A stretch of DNA of 64,000 bases. It comes from Methylotenera versatilis 301. Lineage in GTDB: Bacteria > Pseudomonadota > Gammaproteobacteria > Burkholderiales > Methylophilaceae. Positions 6,857 through 15,907 of this stretch are shown here, one piece after another (positions within the stretch are counted from its first letter, which is position 1; the number at the start of each line of letters is the position of its first letter). Where the stretch lies: positions 2,976,001 to 3,040,000 of the forward strand of contig NC_014207.1 in NCBI RefSeq assembly GCF_000093025.1, in the 5' to 3' direction. Made by a program: the position numbers and the translations under genes. The notes beneath the pieces were generated by a model, which made no database searches, was not told the origin of the DNA, and saw nothing but the letters and a program-made list of their open reading frames with translations.

Positions 6857-8317
6857 TTAATGCACTAATTGTTGATTAATATCTACCAAATCTGCCTCGG
6901 CAAGTACGCCAGAAGCGGATTTGAGGCGAATAATATTCACTAGATAGTTATATCGCGCTTGCAACAAATCACGTTTCGCACTGAATAGTTGTTGTTCAGC
7001 ATTCAACACATCTACACTCGTACGTACACCCACTTCATACCCCAACTTGGTCGAATCGACTTGGCTTTGGCTACTGATTAAAGCCTGCTCTAAAGCCTTA
7101 ATTTGTGCAATAGTAGTGCTCAAATTGAGATAAGCACGCTGTGTTTCTAGTGCAGCTTGCCGGCGTGCGATTTCTACATCATCTTGTGCTTTTTGCTTAT
7201 TCAGCACTGCTTGACGAATTTTTGAGCTGGTTGCACCACCTTGGTACAAAGGGATTTGTAACTGCAAACCTATTGTCCCTGTTTTAAGGTCATTACCAGT
7301 GCTAAAAACTGAAGCACTGCCTGTGGCATAAGACTCAGAAACACTGGCAACAGCATCTAAAGTAGGTAAATGCCCAGCTTTTGAGCGATCAATTTCTTGA
7401 TCTGAAAATTTAAGTGCATCTTGCTGAATTTGTATATTGAGATTATTTTGCTCGGTGACTTCTAACCATTTATCCATGCCTTGCGCTAAAGCATTGGGCT
7501 GAATATCGGCTCTGACCGTAGCAAGCTTTTGCGGCAATTCACCTGTAATGGCTTGCACGCTGCGTTGCGCGATTTGATATTCGTTCACTGCAGCAATCTC
7601 TTGCGCGACGATTAAATCATACCGTGCTTGCGCCTCGTTGACATCGGTAATCGTAGCTGTACCCACATCAAAATTGGCTTTGGCCTGCTCTAGCTGGCTT
7701 AATATTGCAGTTTTCTGTGCACCAATCAAATCAATTTTGTCTTGTGCGATTAACACATCAAAATAGCTTTGAGTGGTACGTAAAATCAGGTCTTGCTTGC
7801 TCAGATGCAATTGTTTATCCGCTTGGCTCACTTGGGTCAGCGTTTGATCCATTTGCACCAGATTTTGCTTGCGGTAGATGGGCTGACTAGCTTCTATGCC
7901 AGCTTTGTAGGTTTCGAAATTAGATTGCCCGGGCACTGCACTAGAGTTTAAATAACGAATATCCGTTTTAACTGCATTGGCTTCTGCATTAAAGTTGACG
8001 GTAGGGCGATACAGCGCTTTACCTTGCTCAATAATTTCTTGTGCGGCTTGGTTAGCACTTAAAGCTGAAGCTAAAGTAGGATCGTGCGTTACGGCTTGGT
8101 GATATAAATCGAGTAACGAGATAGTGTTTTCGCGCAGACTCACGACACTGATGACCGCTGGCCGCCCCACAACCGCTGACTCAGCCACTACTGTTAAGTT
8201 TTTTGTTATCTGCATCTTTGCAGCAAGCGCGGATTCAGAAACCGATAAAGTCATACAAGCTAGAAAAACTGCACGGTGTAACCGTTCTAAATGGTGTGTC
8301 CGTGCTAACTTGTACAT
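6857..8317 (-). CDS. tolC: TolC-family outer-membrane efflux channel
   Basis: A 486-residue outer-membrane factor that forms the exit duct of the RND pump encoded in the same operon. The first 33 residues look like a signal peptide ending ALAA. The family tandem halves follow: LDLYHQAVTHDPTL near residue 70, an RSVQAITGELP-type linker near 245, and QIPLYQGGATSSKIRQAVL near 355, the typical second-half beta-strand signature, then LGYEVGVRTSVDVLNAEQQL near 425. The ATG at 8317 has an AGAGAG site. It lies 12 bases after pcm; that pcm-tolC order is common in proteobacteria. A somewhat long segment (residues 34-65) precedes the first repeat. Confidence 0.92.
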   Translation of the reverse strand: MYKLARTHHLERLHRAVFLACMTLSVSESALAAKMQITKNLTVVAESAVVGRPAVISVVSLRENTISLLDLYHQAVTHDPTLASALSANQAAQEIIEQGKALYRPTVNFNAEANAVKTDIRYLNSSAVPGQSNFETYKAGIEASQPIYRKQNLVQMDQTLTQVSQADKQLHLSKQDLILRTTQSYFDVLIAQDKIDLIGAQKTAILSQLEQAKANFDVGTATITDVNEAQARYDLIVAQEIAAVNEYQIAQRSVQAITGELPQKLATVRADIQPNALAQGMDKWLEVTEQNNLNIQIQQDALKFSDQEIDRSKAGHLPTLDAVASVSESYATGSASVFSTGNDLKTGTIGLQLQIPLYQGGATSSKIRQAVLNKQKAQDDVEIARRQAALETQRAYLNLSTTIAQIKALEQALISSQSQVDSTKLGYEVGVRTSVDVLNAEQQLFSAKRDLLQARYNYLVNIIRLKSASGVLAEADLVDINQQLVH

Positions 8318-8329
8318 TTATTACTCTCT

Positions 8330-9013
8330 TTAAAACTCAAATTTAATAGATTGTGGGGCATTCACTAGTGGCGGCAAGCAGGTTTCAAAAAGTGTTTCTT
8401 TACGGCTACTACCTTCACTCACACGCTGCGTAAGCGTGGCTTGCATAATTGGCATTTCACCAACCACAGCAAACATACGACCACCAATATTCAACATTTG
8501 TTCAGCGGCGCTTGGGTGTAATTGCAAAGAGCCGGCAAATACGATGACATCGTACGTCTTATCCGTGGTGTAACCACTGAAAGCATCAAGTACATAGAAA
8601 GTCACATTGTGGATATTTTGCTTTTGTATGCGAGCTTCCGCTTGTTTAGAGAGCTCCGGAATGATTTCCAAGGCATCCACATGTTTTGCAAGTTTGGCAA
8701 TCAGCGCAGTTAAATAACCGCTGCCAGTACCGACCAGCAATACTTTATCGGTTCTTTTGATGTTAAGCGCTTGTAAGATACGGCCTTCGATTTTTGGTGA
8801 AAGCATGGTCTGACCATGGCCAATCGGCAACTCCACATCGGCAAAGGCTAGACCTAGTTGTGATTCATCAATGAAGTCTTCACGGTGCACTTCGCCGAGC
8901 AAGTCCAGTACGACGGGATCTAACACTTCCCATGTGCGAATTTGCTGCTCTATCATGTTGAAGCGCGCTAAGTCTGTTGACTGATTTTTAGTGGTTTGTT
9001 GTGTTTGTGTCAT
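8330..9013 (-). CDS. pcm: Protein-L-isoaspartate O-methyltransferase family protein
   Basis: A 227-residue SAM-dependent methyltransferase of the Pcm family, which repairs isoaspartyl damage in proteins. MIEQQIRTWEV near residue 20, REDFIDE, and GHGQTMLSPKIEGRILQAL correspond to the conserved N-terminal region, and VLLVGTGSGYLTALIAKL near residue 110 is the SAM-binding motif I. It sits inside the RND pump operon, between the pump and tolC. This position recurs in beta- and gammaproteobacteria, and such tolC-adjacent members may be a subgroup whose substrate is not proven. The gap to the pump gene upstream is 86 bases, so it may have its own promoter. Confidence 0.88.
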   Translation of the reverse strand: MTQTQQTTKNQSTDLARFNMIEQQIRTWEVLDPVVLDLLGEVHREDFIDESQLGLAFADVELPIGHGQTMLSPKIEGRILQALNIKRTDKVLLVGTGSGYLTALIAKLAKHVDALEIIPELSKQAEARIQKQNIHNVTFYVLDAFSGYTTDKTYDVIVFAGSLQLHPSAAEQMLNIGGRMFAVVGEMPIMQATLTQRVSEGSSRKETLFETCLPPLVNAPQSIKFEF

Positions 9014-9099
9014 GGCAAATATTTTCCTATCAATTTCTTAATATTATAACGCATGCGCGTGCTGTACAAACTGTTGATTAAACTAGCTTTTAACACTTG

Positions 9100-12000
9100 T
9101 TAGACCTCAGCTGGCACTTTTACTCTAAACCAAGCAGCATAGAGCGCGGGCAGAAACAATACCGTCAACAATGTCGCCACGGCTAAACCACCCATAATCG
9201 CCACCGCCATCGGGCCAAAGAAGACGCTTTGCGTGAGCGGTATCATGGCTAAGATCGCCGCCGCTGCAGTAAGAACAATCGGCCTGAAACGACGTATGGT
9301 AGATTCAATAATCGCTTGCCATTCTGGCATGCCAGACGCTTTATCTTGATCGATTTGATCTACCAAAATCAAAGAGTTACGCATAATCATGCCAGATAGC
9401 GCAATAGTACCCAGCATCGCCACGAAACCAAATGGCTTATCAAACGCCAGTAATGCAATCGTGACGCCAATCAAACCCAATGGAGCGGTGAGCAAGACTA
9501 AAAACACCCGTGAAAAACTTTGTAATTGCAAAATCAACAAGGTCAGCACAACCACTAAAAATAGCGGGAATCCTTTTGCTACTGACGCACCACCTTTCGC
9601 AGACTCCTCAACTGCTCCACCTGTTTCTAATGTAATACCTAGCGGTAAACTCGCCTTGATTTCGCCTAACTTCGCTTCAATTTGCGCGGATACTACTGGG
9701 GCTTGCATGTGACCACGCAAATGCGCACGTACGGTGATGGATGGCACACGATTGCGTCGCCACATGGCACCTTCTTCAAACTCTGAAGTAATCGTCGCAA
9801 TTTGTGACAACGGTACACTGGTGCCAGTTTGTGTATTAATCATCAAGTTTGGTAGGCGTGACAACCTAGTACGCTCAATCTCATCGCCACGCGCCACTAA
9901 ATCGATGCGCTCATTACCTTCTCTAAACTCAGTGATATAGAGCTCACTCATGGCGCCGTTCAACATATTGGCAATATCAACCGAACTAACGCCCAGCAAA
10001 CGCGCTTTTGATTGGTCAATAGATACTTTCATGACTTTACTTGGCTCTTCCCAACCAAGCTGTACGTTAGCTAAGTTAGGGTTTGCGCGCATGATATCTG
10101 CGATTTTGTGCGAGATTTCTCGTATCTTAGGAAGATCATTTCCATTGACGCGGAATTGCACAGGAAAACCAACCGGCGGGCCATTTTCCAAGCGCAATAC
10201 CGATGCTCTTAACGAAGGGAAGTCAGTTTCAAAAAGCTTTAATAAATCAGTGCGTAAAGCTTCGCGCTCTTCTAGATTTTTAGTCAAAATGACAAACTGT
10301 GCAAAGCCTCTGTGCGCCAATTGAATATCTAAGGGCAAGTAATAGCGTGGGCTGCCTATGCCAATATAGGCCACAAAGTTATCAAGACCTGCAAGATGTT
10401 TACTCTGTCTATTTTTATCCCATTGGCGTAACCAGTTTTCCAGCTTTTTAACTTCATCGTTGGTGGCTTGATACGACGCTCCCTCGGTGAGACGTAAATC
10501 CACGGTGATTTCTAAGCGCGTTGAATCAGGAAAGAACTGCTGCTGTACTTGACTAAAACCAGCAATCGACAAGGCAAACATGACGAGCGTAATGACAATC
10601 ACAGTTTTACGATAGCGCACGCATGTTGTTAGCAACTGACGGAAGCCACGGTAAAACTTGGTGTTATAAATATCGTGATGGTGGTTATCATCAACCGTTT
10701 CAGTCAAACCAAGCTTGCTTCTAAGCCATAATTTAATTCTTGAGGGTTTAGGTGCATGTTCATAGTCAGGCAACAAGTGGTAGCCCAAATAAGGCACAAA
10801 AATCACCGCAGCAAACCACGATAGTATCAAAGCAATGGCTGAAACCTGAAAAATAGAGCGCGTATATTCACCTGTTGAAGAGGTGGCGGTTGCAATCGGC
10901 AAAAATCCTGCAACAGTCACCAATGTGCCCGTCAGCATAGGCATAGCAGTTGAGGTATAGGCGAATGATGCGGCTCTGACTCTATCCCAGCCTTGCTCCA
11001 TTTTGGATGCCATCATTTCTACTGAAATAATCGCATCGTCCACTAGCAAGCCCAACGCTAATATCAATGCGCCCAATGAGATTTTATGCAGTCCAATATC
11101 AAACGAATTCATCACCAGAAATGTCGCTGCTAGCACAACAGGAATCGAAATCGCCACCACGATACCTGTACGCCAACCAAGCGACAGCAGGCTTACTGTG
11201 AGCACAATCACCAAAGCTTCAATTAAAGACTCTACAAAGTCATTCACAGAACTAGCAACGATTTTTGGTTGTGAAGTCACAGTTTCAAAACTCAAACCCA
11301 CAGGCAAGTTTTGCTGAATTCTAATCATTCGTTTATCCAGCTCATGCCCAAGTGCAATCACATCACCACCTTGGCGCATACTCACACCAAGCAATAACGT
11401 TTCCTTACCGTTATAGCGTACGGTACTTGTAGGTGGATTTTCGTAGCCACGATAAATCCGCGCAACATCCCCTAACCTAAAATCTTGGTTATTTGCCCGC
11501 AATCTAATTTCACGTAACTCTTCTAGCGTGTTGTATCTACCAGAAACCTCAACGCGAATGCGCTCTTTAGGTGAATCAAAAGTACCACCTTTAACTACAG
11601 CATTTTGTGTTTGTAAGATGCCAATCAGCGTTGTAGTACTGACGCCTAAGGTAGAGAGCTTAGCATTCGATAACTCTATGAAAATACGTTGTTTACGTTC
11701 ACCAAAAAAGTCTACCTTGGCAACATCAGGCGTATTTAAAAGCTCAGCACGAATAATCTCGGCCTGTTTTTTTAGTGCGAAATTATCAAAACCATCGCCA
11801 GTGAGCGCATACATGCTGCCATACACATCACTAAACTCATCGTTGAAAGTCAGGCTTTCAATACTCTGCGGCAGCGTGTTCCGAATATCACTCACTTTTT
11901 TGCGCACCTGATACCAAATTTCAGGAATATCTTTTGATACGGTATCGTCTTTAATCACGACAAAAATCATCGACTCACCTGGTCGTGAATAGCTGCTGGA

Positions 12001-12288
12001 ATAACCCAAATGCGGCACTTCCTGAATTTTCTTTTCAAGCTTATCGGTTATTTGCTGCTCAACCTCTACGGCGCTCGCACCCGGCCAAGTGGTGTGCACT
12101 AACATGACTTTAAAGGTAAACGGCGGATCTTCTGACTGGCCTAATTTAGTATAAGCAAGCAGACCAGAAATAGTGAGCATCAACATCATGTAAAGCACCA
12201 AGGTTTGGTGCTTGAGCGCCCATTCTGTCAGATTAAAACGTGACGAAGCTGCTGGCTGTGTGTCGGATTGTGAGTCTTGGTTGCTCAT
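9100..12288 (-). CDS. RND efflux transporter, inner-membrane pump
   Basis: A 1062-residue AcrB-type proton-driven pump of normal length. The two-fold RND layout is visible: an N-terminal membrane helix (residues 28-46), a large periplasmic loop starting near SEDPPFTFKVMLV, then a block of helices with GLLVDDAIISVEMM near residue 410, whose Asp pair is the proton relay, a second periplasmic loop, and a C-terminal helix block with GMIMRNSLILVDQ. The sequence style (TTWPGASAVEVEQQI, FNDEFSDVYGSMYAL) is that of the AcrB/VexF-like multidrug group rather than heavy-metal CzcA pumps. It follows the adaptor gene by 3 bases. Substrates cannot be read from sequence. Confidence 0.92.
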   Translation of the reverse strand: MSNQDSQSDTQPAASSRFNLTEWALKHQTLVLYMMLMLTISGLLAYTKLGQSEDPPFTFKVMLVHTTWPGASAVEVEQQITDKLEKKIQEVPHLGYSSSYSRPGESMIFVVIKDDTVSKDIPEIWYQVRKKVSDIRNTLPQSIESLTFNDEFSDVYGSMYALTGDGFDNFALKKQAEIIRAELLNTPDVAKVDFFGERKQRIFIELSNAKLSTLGVSTTTLIGILQTQNAVVKGGTFDSPKERIRVEVSGRYNTLEELREIRLRANNQDFRLGDVARIYRGYENPPTSTVRYNGKETLLLGVSMRQGGDVIALGHELDKRMIRIQQNLPVGLSFETVTSQPKIVASSVNDFVESLIEALVIVLTVSLLSLGWRTGIVVAISIPVVLAATFLVMNSFDIGLHKISLGALILALGLLVDDAIISVEMMASKMEQGWDRVRAASFAYTSTAMPMLTGTLVTVAGFLPIATATSSTGEYTRSIFQVSAIALILSWFAAVIFVPYLGYHLLPDYEHAPKPSRIKLWLRSKLGLTETVDDNHHHDIYNTKFYRGFRQLLTTCVRYRKTVIVITLVMFALSIAGFSQVQQQFFPDSTRLEITVDLRLTEGASYQATNDEVKKLENWLRQWDKNRQSKHLAGLDNFVAYIGIGSPRYYLPLDIQLAHRGFAQFVILTKNLEEREALRTDLLKLFETDFPSLRASVLRLENGPPVGFPVQFRVNGNDLPKIREISHKIADIMRANPNLANVQLGWEEPSKVMKVSIDQSKARLLGVSSVDIANMLNGAMSELYITEFREGNERIDLVARGDEIERTRLSRLPNLMINTQTGTSVPLSQIATITSEFEEGAMWRRNRVPSITVRAHLRGHMQAPVVSAQIEAKLGEIKASLPLGITLETGGAVEESAKGGASVAKGFPLFLVVVLTLLILQLQSFSRVFLVLLTAPLGLIGVTIALLAFDKPFGFVAMLGTIALSGMIMRNSLILVDQIDQDKASGMPEWQAIIESTIRRFRPIVLTAAAAILAMIPLTQSVFFGPMAVAIMGGLAVATLLTVLFLPALYAAWFRVKVPAEV

Positions 12289-12291
12289 AAA

Positions 12292-13356
12292 TTATTTAGA
12301 CTCAGCCATTTGCGGCTTAACCTTTTGGTTTTTAATCAAAGTATGCACGCCAGCTATAGCGACCATTTCGTTGGCTTGTAAGCCGCTTTTAATCACTACG
12401 CCCGCTTCGGTAAATTGACCCGTCGTCACCTCGCGAGGATTAGCAATATTATTTTTATCGATCACCCATACCGTGTTTTTTCCATTGATTTGCGTAAGAG
12501 CAGTTGACGGAATCATGATTTCATTGACTTCGTCTTGCGCAAATCTAACTCCTGCTGTCATACCAAGCTTAACGGCTTCATCAGCATCACTGATGGTAAC
12601 GCGCACATCAAATGCGCGTGTAGCAGAATCTGCTGCTGGCGCCACTTCGCGCACATGCCCGAGATATGTTTTTGCTCTATCCGCCCATAGTTTTACAGCG
12701 ACTTTATCACCCACTTTTAACTTGGCCATCTTAGATTCAGGCACCGCCACTAGCACTTCAATTTGTTTAGTATCGACGATTTGCGCAATCATCGCGCCGA
12801 CCTCCACTACTTGACCAGGCTCAGCATGAATCTGTGTCACCACGCCATCTCTATCCGCAATCAGAGCCGTGTAGCGCGATTGATTTCCCGACACAGCAGC
12901 TTGCGCTTTCACCTGCTGCAAACGGGCTGCCGATGTTTTTAGCTCGGCTTCGCGCATATCTAAAGCTGAAGCTGAAATAAATTTCTTGTTAAATAAGGTC
13001 CGTTGACGCTCAACCTCAGCTTGCGCCAAGCCATAGCTAGCTTCCGCTGCCCGCACATCGGCCGATGCTGCTTGCGCGCTCAAATTGGTATCAGTTGCAT
13101 CTAAACGCGCTAACACCTGGCCTTTTTTAACTTGGCTTCCCACTTCAACTTTACGCTCAATAATTTTGCCGCCAATTCTGAAGCTTTGATTCGATTCATA
13201 ACGCGACTTCACTTCACCAACTAATACCATGGCATTATTCGCTGCTGATTCGCCTGCAATCACAACCAGTGCGGGTCTTGGCGGTGGCGGTGGCTCAACG
13301 TGTTTTTGGCAAGCAGCAAGCAATAAGCCGATGCTGAGTATGATTAATTTTTTCAT
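12292..13356 (-). CDS. RND efflux periplasmic adaptor lipoprotein
   Basis: A 354-residue membrane fusion protein linking the RND pump to TolC. The N-terminus MKKLIILSIGLLLAACQK is a lipoprotein signal with the lipobox Cys at residue 16, followed by a proline-rich linker. A lipoyl-like pair (EVGSQVKKGQVLARLDATD near residue 70 and DGVVTQIHAEPGQVVEVG near 170) flanks an alpha-helical hairpin. A longer frame reaches 13437, but the ATG at 13356 gives the lipoprotein signal and overlaps the tetR stop as ATGA, implying coupled translation. It is the first structural gene of the pump operon. Confidence 0.92.
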   Translation of the reverse strand: MKKLIILSIGLLLAACQKHVEPPPPPRPALVVIAGESAANNAMVLVGEVKSRYESNQSFRIGGKIIERKVEVGSQVKKGQVLARLDATDTNLSAQAASADVRAAEASYGLAQAEVERQRTLFNKKFISASALDMREAELKTSAARLQQVKAQAAVSGNQSRYTALIADRDGVVTQIHAEPGQVVEVGAMIAQIVDTKQIEVLVAVPESKMAKLKVGDKVAVKLWADRAKTYLGHVREVAPAADSATRAFDVRVTISDADEAVKLGMTAGVRFAQDEVNEIMIPSTALTQINGKNTVWVIDKNNIANPREVTTGQFTEAGVVIKSGLQANEMVAIAGVHTLIKNQKVKPQMAESK

Positions 13357-13985
13357 GTTGGTTCTCTTAAAAGTCCGCGTATCAACACAGTTTGCATCAA
13401 TTGCAAGCGCGCTGAAATATCTGCCCAATTCACCCACTTATCACACGCCATGTTAATCTCCAATGAGCAAACACCGTGTACACCAGCCCAAATAATCTGT
13501 GCAATCAAATCTACATCTTGTAATTCGGCTTTAAAGCGACCGGCTAAATACACATCATTGACCACTGTTTTTAGTAGGAAATATGCATCTTGCTCAGCAT
13601 TATTTTTCTGTAAGCTGGACTTTTCCGGGTCACAAGGAATACGTTCTGCCATAAACATCAAGCGATAGTGATTTGGAAAGGATAACGCGAATTCAGCATA
13701 ACCATAACCCAATGCTTGCATGCGCTCAACAGGGTCTTCAATTTCTAGTATGGTATTTAAGCTTGTCGCTAGCGCCAACATATCAACGTCTAGAATTGCA
13801 CGCAGCACAGCTTCTTTATCGGCAAAGTGCAAATAAATGCTAGTGGCAGAATAACCAATGCGCTTAGCGATTTCGCGCATAGTAACGGCCTCTACGCCGC
13901 GCGCAACAAACAGCTCACGCGCCGCATCAATAATCAATGTGCGTAACTGCTGACGTTCGGCTTCTGTTTTTGGTTTTGGAGGCAT
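13353..13985 (-). CDS. TetR-family repressor of the efflux operon
   Basis: A 210-residue regulator with a classic N-terminal helix-turn-helix (LIIDAARELFVARGV, MREIAKRIGYSATSIYLHF, residues 15-60) and a C-terminal ligand domain containing WAGVHG near residue 170, the mark of the WHG-type TetR C-terminal family. Its stop overlaps the adaptor start (ATGA at 13353-13356), so regulator and pump are one transcription unit. A doubled palindrome 14 bases upstream (13999-14029) is almost certainly its own operator, giving autoregulation with induction by pump substrates. The ligand is unknown. Confidence 0.9.
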   Translation of the reverse strand: MPPKPKTEAERQQLRTLIIDAARELFVARGVEAVTMREIAKRIGYSATSIYLHFADKEAVLRAILDVDMLALATSLNTILEIEDPVERMQALGYGYAEFALSFPNHYRLMFMAERIPCDPEKSSLQKNNAEQDAYFLLKTVVNDVYLAGRFKAELQDVDLIAQIIWAGVHGVCSLEINMACDKWVNWADISARLQLMQTVLIRGLLREPT

Positions 13986-13998
13986 AATAAAATATTTT

Positions 13999-14029
13999 AC
14001 TTAACATCGTTAAGTTAACATCGTTAAGT
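13999..14029. promoter_or_regulatory. Tandem palindromic TetR operator
   Basis: Two overlapping 15-bp dyads, CTTAACATCGTTAAG (14000-14014) and GTTAACATCGTTAAG (14014-14028), have centres 14 bp apart. They start 14 bases before the tetR ATG, between it and the divergent neighbourhood of the EamA gene end. Position and symmetry fit binding of two repressor dimers. Confidence 0.8.
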
Positions 14030-14122
14030 AAAAGCTGTCAACTCATATTTGCGGCTTCAACACGTGTAAAGGCTTATAAGTGTGAGACAGGGTAAGTGTG
14101 AAAATTAAAGTTTGAGATATTG

Positions 14123-14545
14123 TTACTTCTTGGCGATAACAAATAATCCAGCGACAATAAGCAGTGCACCGAGTATAAGGCGTAAAGTAATAGCCTCTTT
14201 AAGTAGCCACCAAGCCAATAGAATAGCAATGACTACGCTACCTTTATCTATCAATGCGACAGTGGCAACGTCGCCGACTTTAAGCGCTTTATAATAGAAT
14301 ATCCACGAACCTGCTGTAGTGATTGCGGAAAAGGCGAGCCAGACATAATTCACTTTTTGCAGAGATCTTACTTCAGCGGGATCAACTGCCATCGCGGCAA
14401 AAACCAATACAAATATGCACACAAAAATAGTGCGTACAGTTAAACCCAACTCAGCAGAAATACCCACTAAGCCTTGTTTGGCAACGACAGAAGTAAAGCC
14501 CGCAAAGAACATTGAAATGATTGCGTAGATGACCCAGCGTTCCAT
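14123..14545 (-). CDS. EamA-family membrane protein (single-repeat drug/metabolite transporter type)
   Basis: A 140-residue membrane protein with one EamA unit (about 5 helices): an N-terminal FAGFTSVVAKQGL helix, WLAFSAITTAGSWIFYYKAL in the middle, and a C-terminal ALIDKGSVVIAILLAWWLLKE pair. Full DMT transporters carry two such units; single-unit forms of this size are common and probably act as dimers. The ATG has a GAGGT site. It is the last gene of a minus-strand series after the DUF1003 gene (30-base gap). Substrate unknown. Confidence 0.82.
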   Translation of the reverse strand: MERWVIYAIISMFFAGFTSVVAKQGLVGISAELGLTVRTIFVCIFVLVFAAMAVDPAEVRSLQKVNYVWLAFSAITTAGSWIFYYKALKVGDVATVALIDKGSVVIAILLAWWLLKEAITLRLILGALLIVAGLFVIAKK

Positions 14546-14575
14546 TTTTACCTCGCTTCTATCAACGATTTACCA

Positions 14576-15088
14576 CTAGGCCTTCGCCACCATGAGTTTA
14601 GTGGCTTCTTCTAATTTTTGACTTAACTCTGAAATACGCGCATCTACGTTTTGAATAGCAACCTCGGCTCTCACATTCACTTCATGATCAATTTCAGCAT
14701 CCAGTCTATCACGTGCACTTTGACGATTTTGCGACATCATAATAATAGGCGCTTGAACAGCCGCCAACATTGAAAGTACAAGATTCAGGAAAACATATGG
14801 GTATGGGTCAAAGGCCTCGTGCCTAGGACCAAGGATTTCAGTATTCAAAAACGCCCACAACAACAACGCTGACAAGAAAAATATGATAAACGACCATGAA
14901 CCAGCCACTTTAGCCACGCCATCGGCAGCTAGCTGCCCAATGGTACGATGATCTACATACTCTTGGTTGACATCACGCACATCGTCCATGTGCTCAAGCA
15001 ACTTAGCGATTTCTTCGCGGTGCGCTCTTGACAGCTCATTCCATTTTTTTTCAGCAATTACTTTTGCGATATTGTTAGGTTCTTTCAT
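14576..15088 (-). CDS. DUF1003 family membrane protein
   Basis: A 170-residue protein with two membrane helices (residues about 65-83, FIIFFLSALLLWAFLN, and 95-115, FLNLVLSMLAAVQAPIIMM) and charged cytosolic ends. The FDPYPYVFLNLVLSMLAAVQAP motif block, followed by an SQNRQSARDR segment and a C-terminal coiled-coil-like tail (ISELSQKLEEATKLM), is diagnostic of DUF1003. The family's function is not established. The gene lies 40 bases after the DUF347-type gene and 30 before the EamA gene, so it is probably in the same operon. Confidence 0.85.
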   Translation of the reverse strand: MKEPNNIAKVIAEKKWNELSRAHREEIAKLLEHMDDVRDVNQEYVDHRTIGQLAADGVAKVAGSWSFIIFFLSALLLWAFLNTEILGPRHEAFDPYPYVFLNLVLSMLAAVQAPIIMMSQNRQSARDRLDAEIDHEVNVRAEVAIQNVDARISELSQKLEEATKLMVAKA

Positions 15089-15127
15089 ACAATCTTTTCC
15101 AAATAATTTAGCATTTAATGCTTTGTA

Positions 15128-15901
15128 TCAATGTTTAGCAGTTGCTCCCGCCCGCTGTGGAAACAACAAAATGCAGGCAATAATCATAAAAATAAGGCTT
15201 GCTGAAGCCGAATATCGGCTTAACGCAAGCCCGCCTGCGCTTAAAGGCTTATCAAGAAAATCGCCAACAACGGCTCCAAGTGGGCGGGTTAGAATAAATG
15301 CAGACCAAAATAAAAACGTTCTGGATAATTGGGTGAAATAGTAAGCGATCACAACCACTGCCAATAAACTTCCAAAAATTAAAGCCGCACCAACATAACC
15401 TAACCCTGCCGTATCAGCCGTCCAATCACCTAGTGCCGTGCCTAATGTTTGTGAAAACATAATAGTGACCCAATAAAACATCTCGGCTTTGGATGAACTT
15501 AAAGTGCTGACTGAAACCGAGCCCATGGTTTTATACCAAACACCTAAGGATGCCAACAATAATGCAAATAATAATGTTGAACCACCCGTGTAGCCGATGC
15601 CTAAAGAGCGTGTCGCAAAGTCTGCCAACGTTGTACCCACAGTGGTGGTAGCAATAATCGTTGTCCAGTATAAAAATGGATGAAATTTACTCGCTTTAAT
15701 TTGTGCAACAACGGCAACCAGAAAAAGACCTGCGAATATCAATGTGCTGAGCAAATAACCCAGATTCATGGACATCGACAAAGCATCACCCGCAGTTTCA
15801 CCGAGCGTAGTGGCTAGAATTTTTATTAGCCAAAACATTAAGGTAAGCGCTGGAACCTTGCCAACTGCACTCTCAAGACTTAGTGAATTATTTAGACTCA
15901 T
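15128..15901 (-). CDS. COG4705-type membrane protein with DUF347 repeats
   Basis: A 257-residue, largely hydrophobic protein of about eight helices. It contains four spaced variants of one motif: LATTLGETAGD (near residue 30), TTTVGTTLADF (near 87), FSQTLGTALGDWTAD (near 150) and LTRPLGAVVGDFLDKP (near 205). Each has a small-residue turn followed by an acidic residue, the DUF347 repeat pattern. This internal repetition suggests a channel- or carrier-like bundle, but no function is known. It starts 7 bases after the eptA stop, so is probably co-transcribed. Confidence 0.8.
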   Translation of the reverse strand: MSLNNSLSLESAVGKVPALTLMFWLIKILATTLGETAGDALSMSMNLGYLLSTLIFAGLFLVAVVAQIKASKFHPFLYWTTIIATTTVGTTLADFATRSLGIGYTGGSTLLFALLLASLGVWYKTMGSVSVSTLSSSKAEMFYWVTIMFSQTLGTALGDWTADTAGLGYVGAALIFGSLLAVVVIAYYFTQLSRTFLFWSAFILTRPLGAVVGDFLDKPLSAGGLALSRYSASASLIFMIIACILLFPQRAGATAKH

Positions 15902-15907
15902 ATTTGC

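Noticed and set aside
13357-13437. Longer start for the RND adaptor
   Set aside because: It overlaps the tetR coding sequence and hides the lipoprotein signal that begins at 13356.
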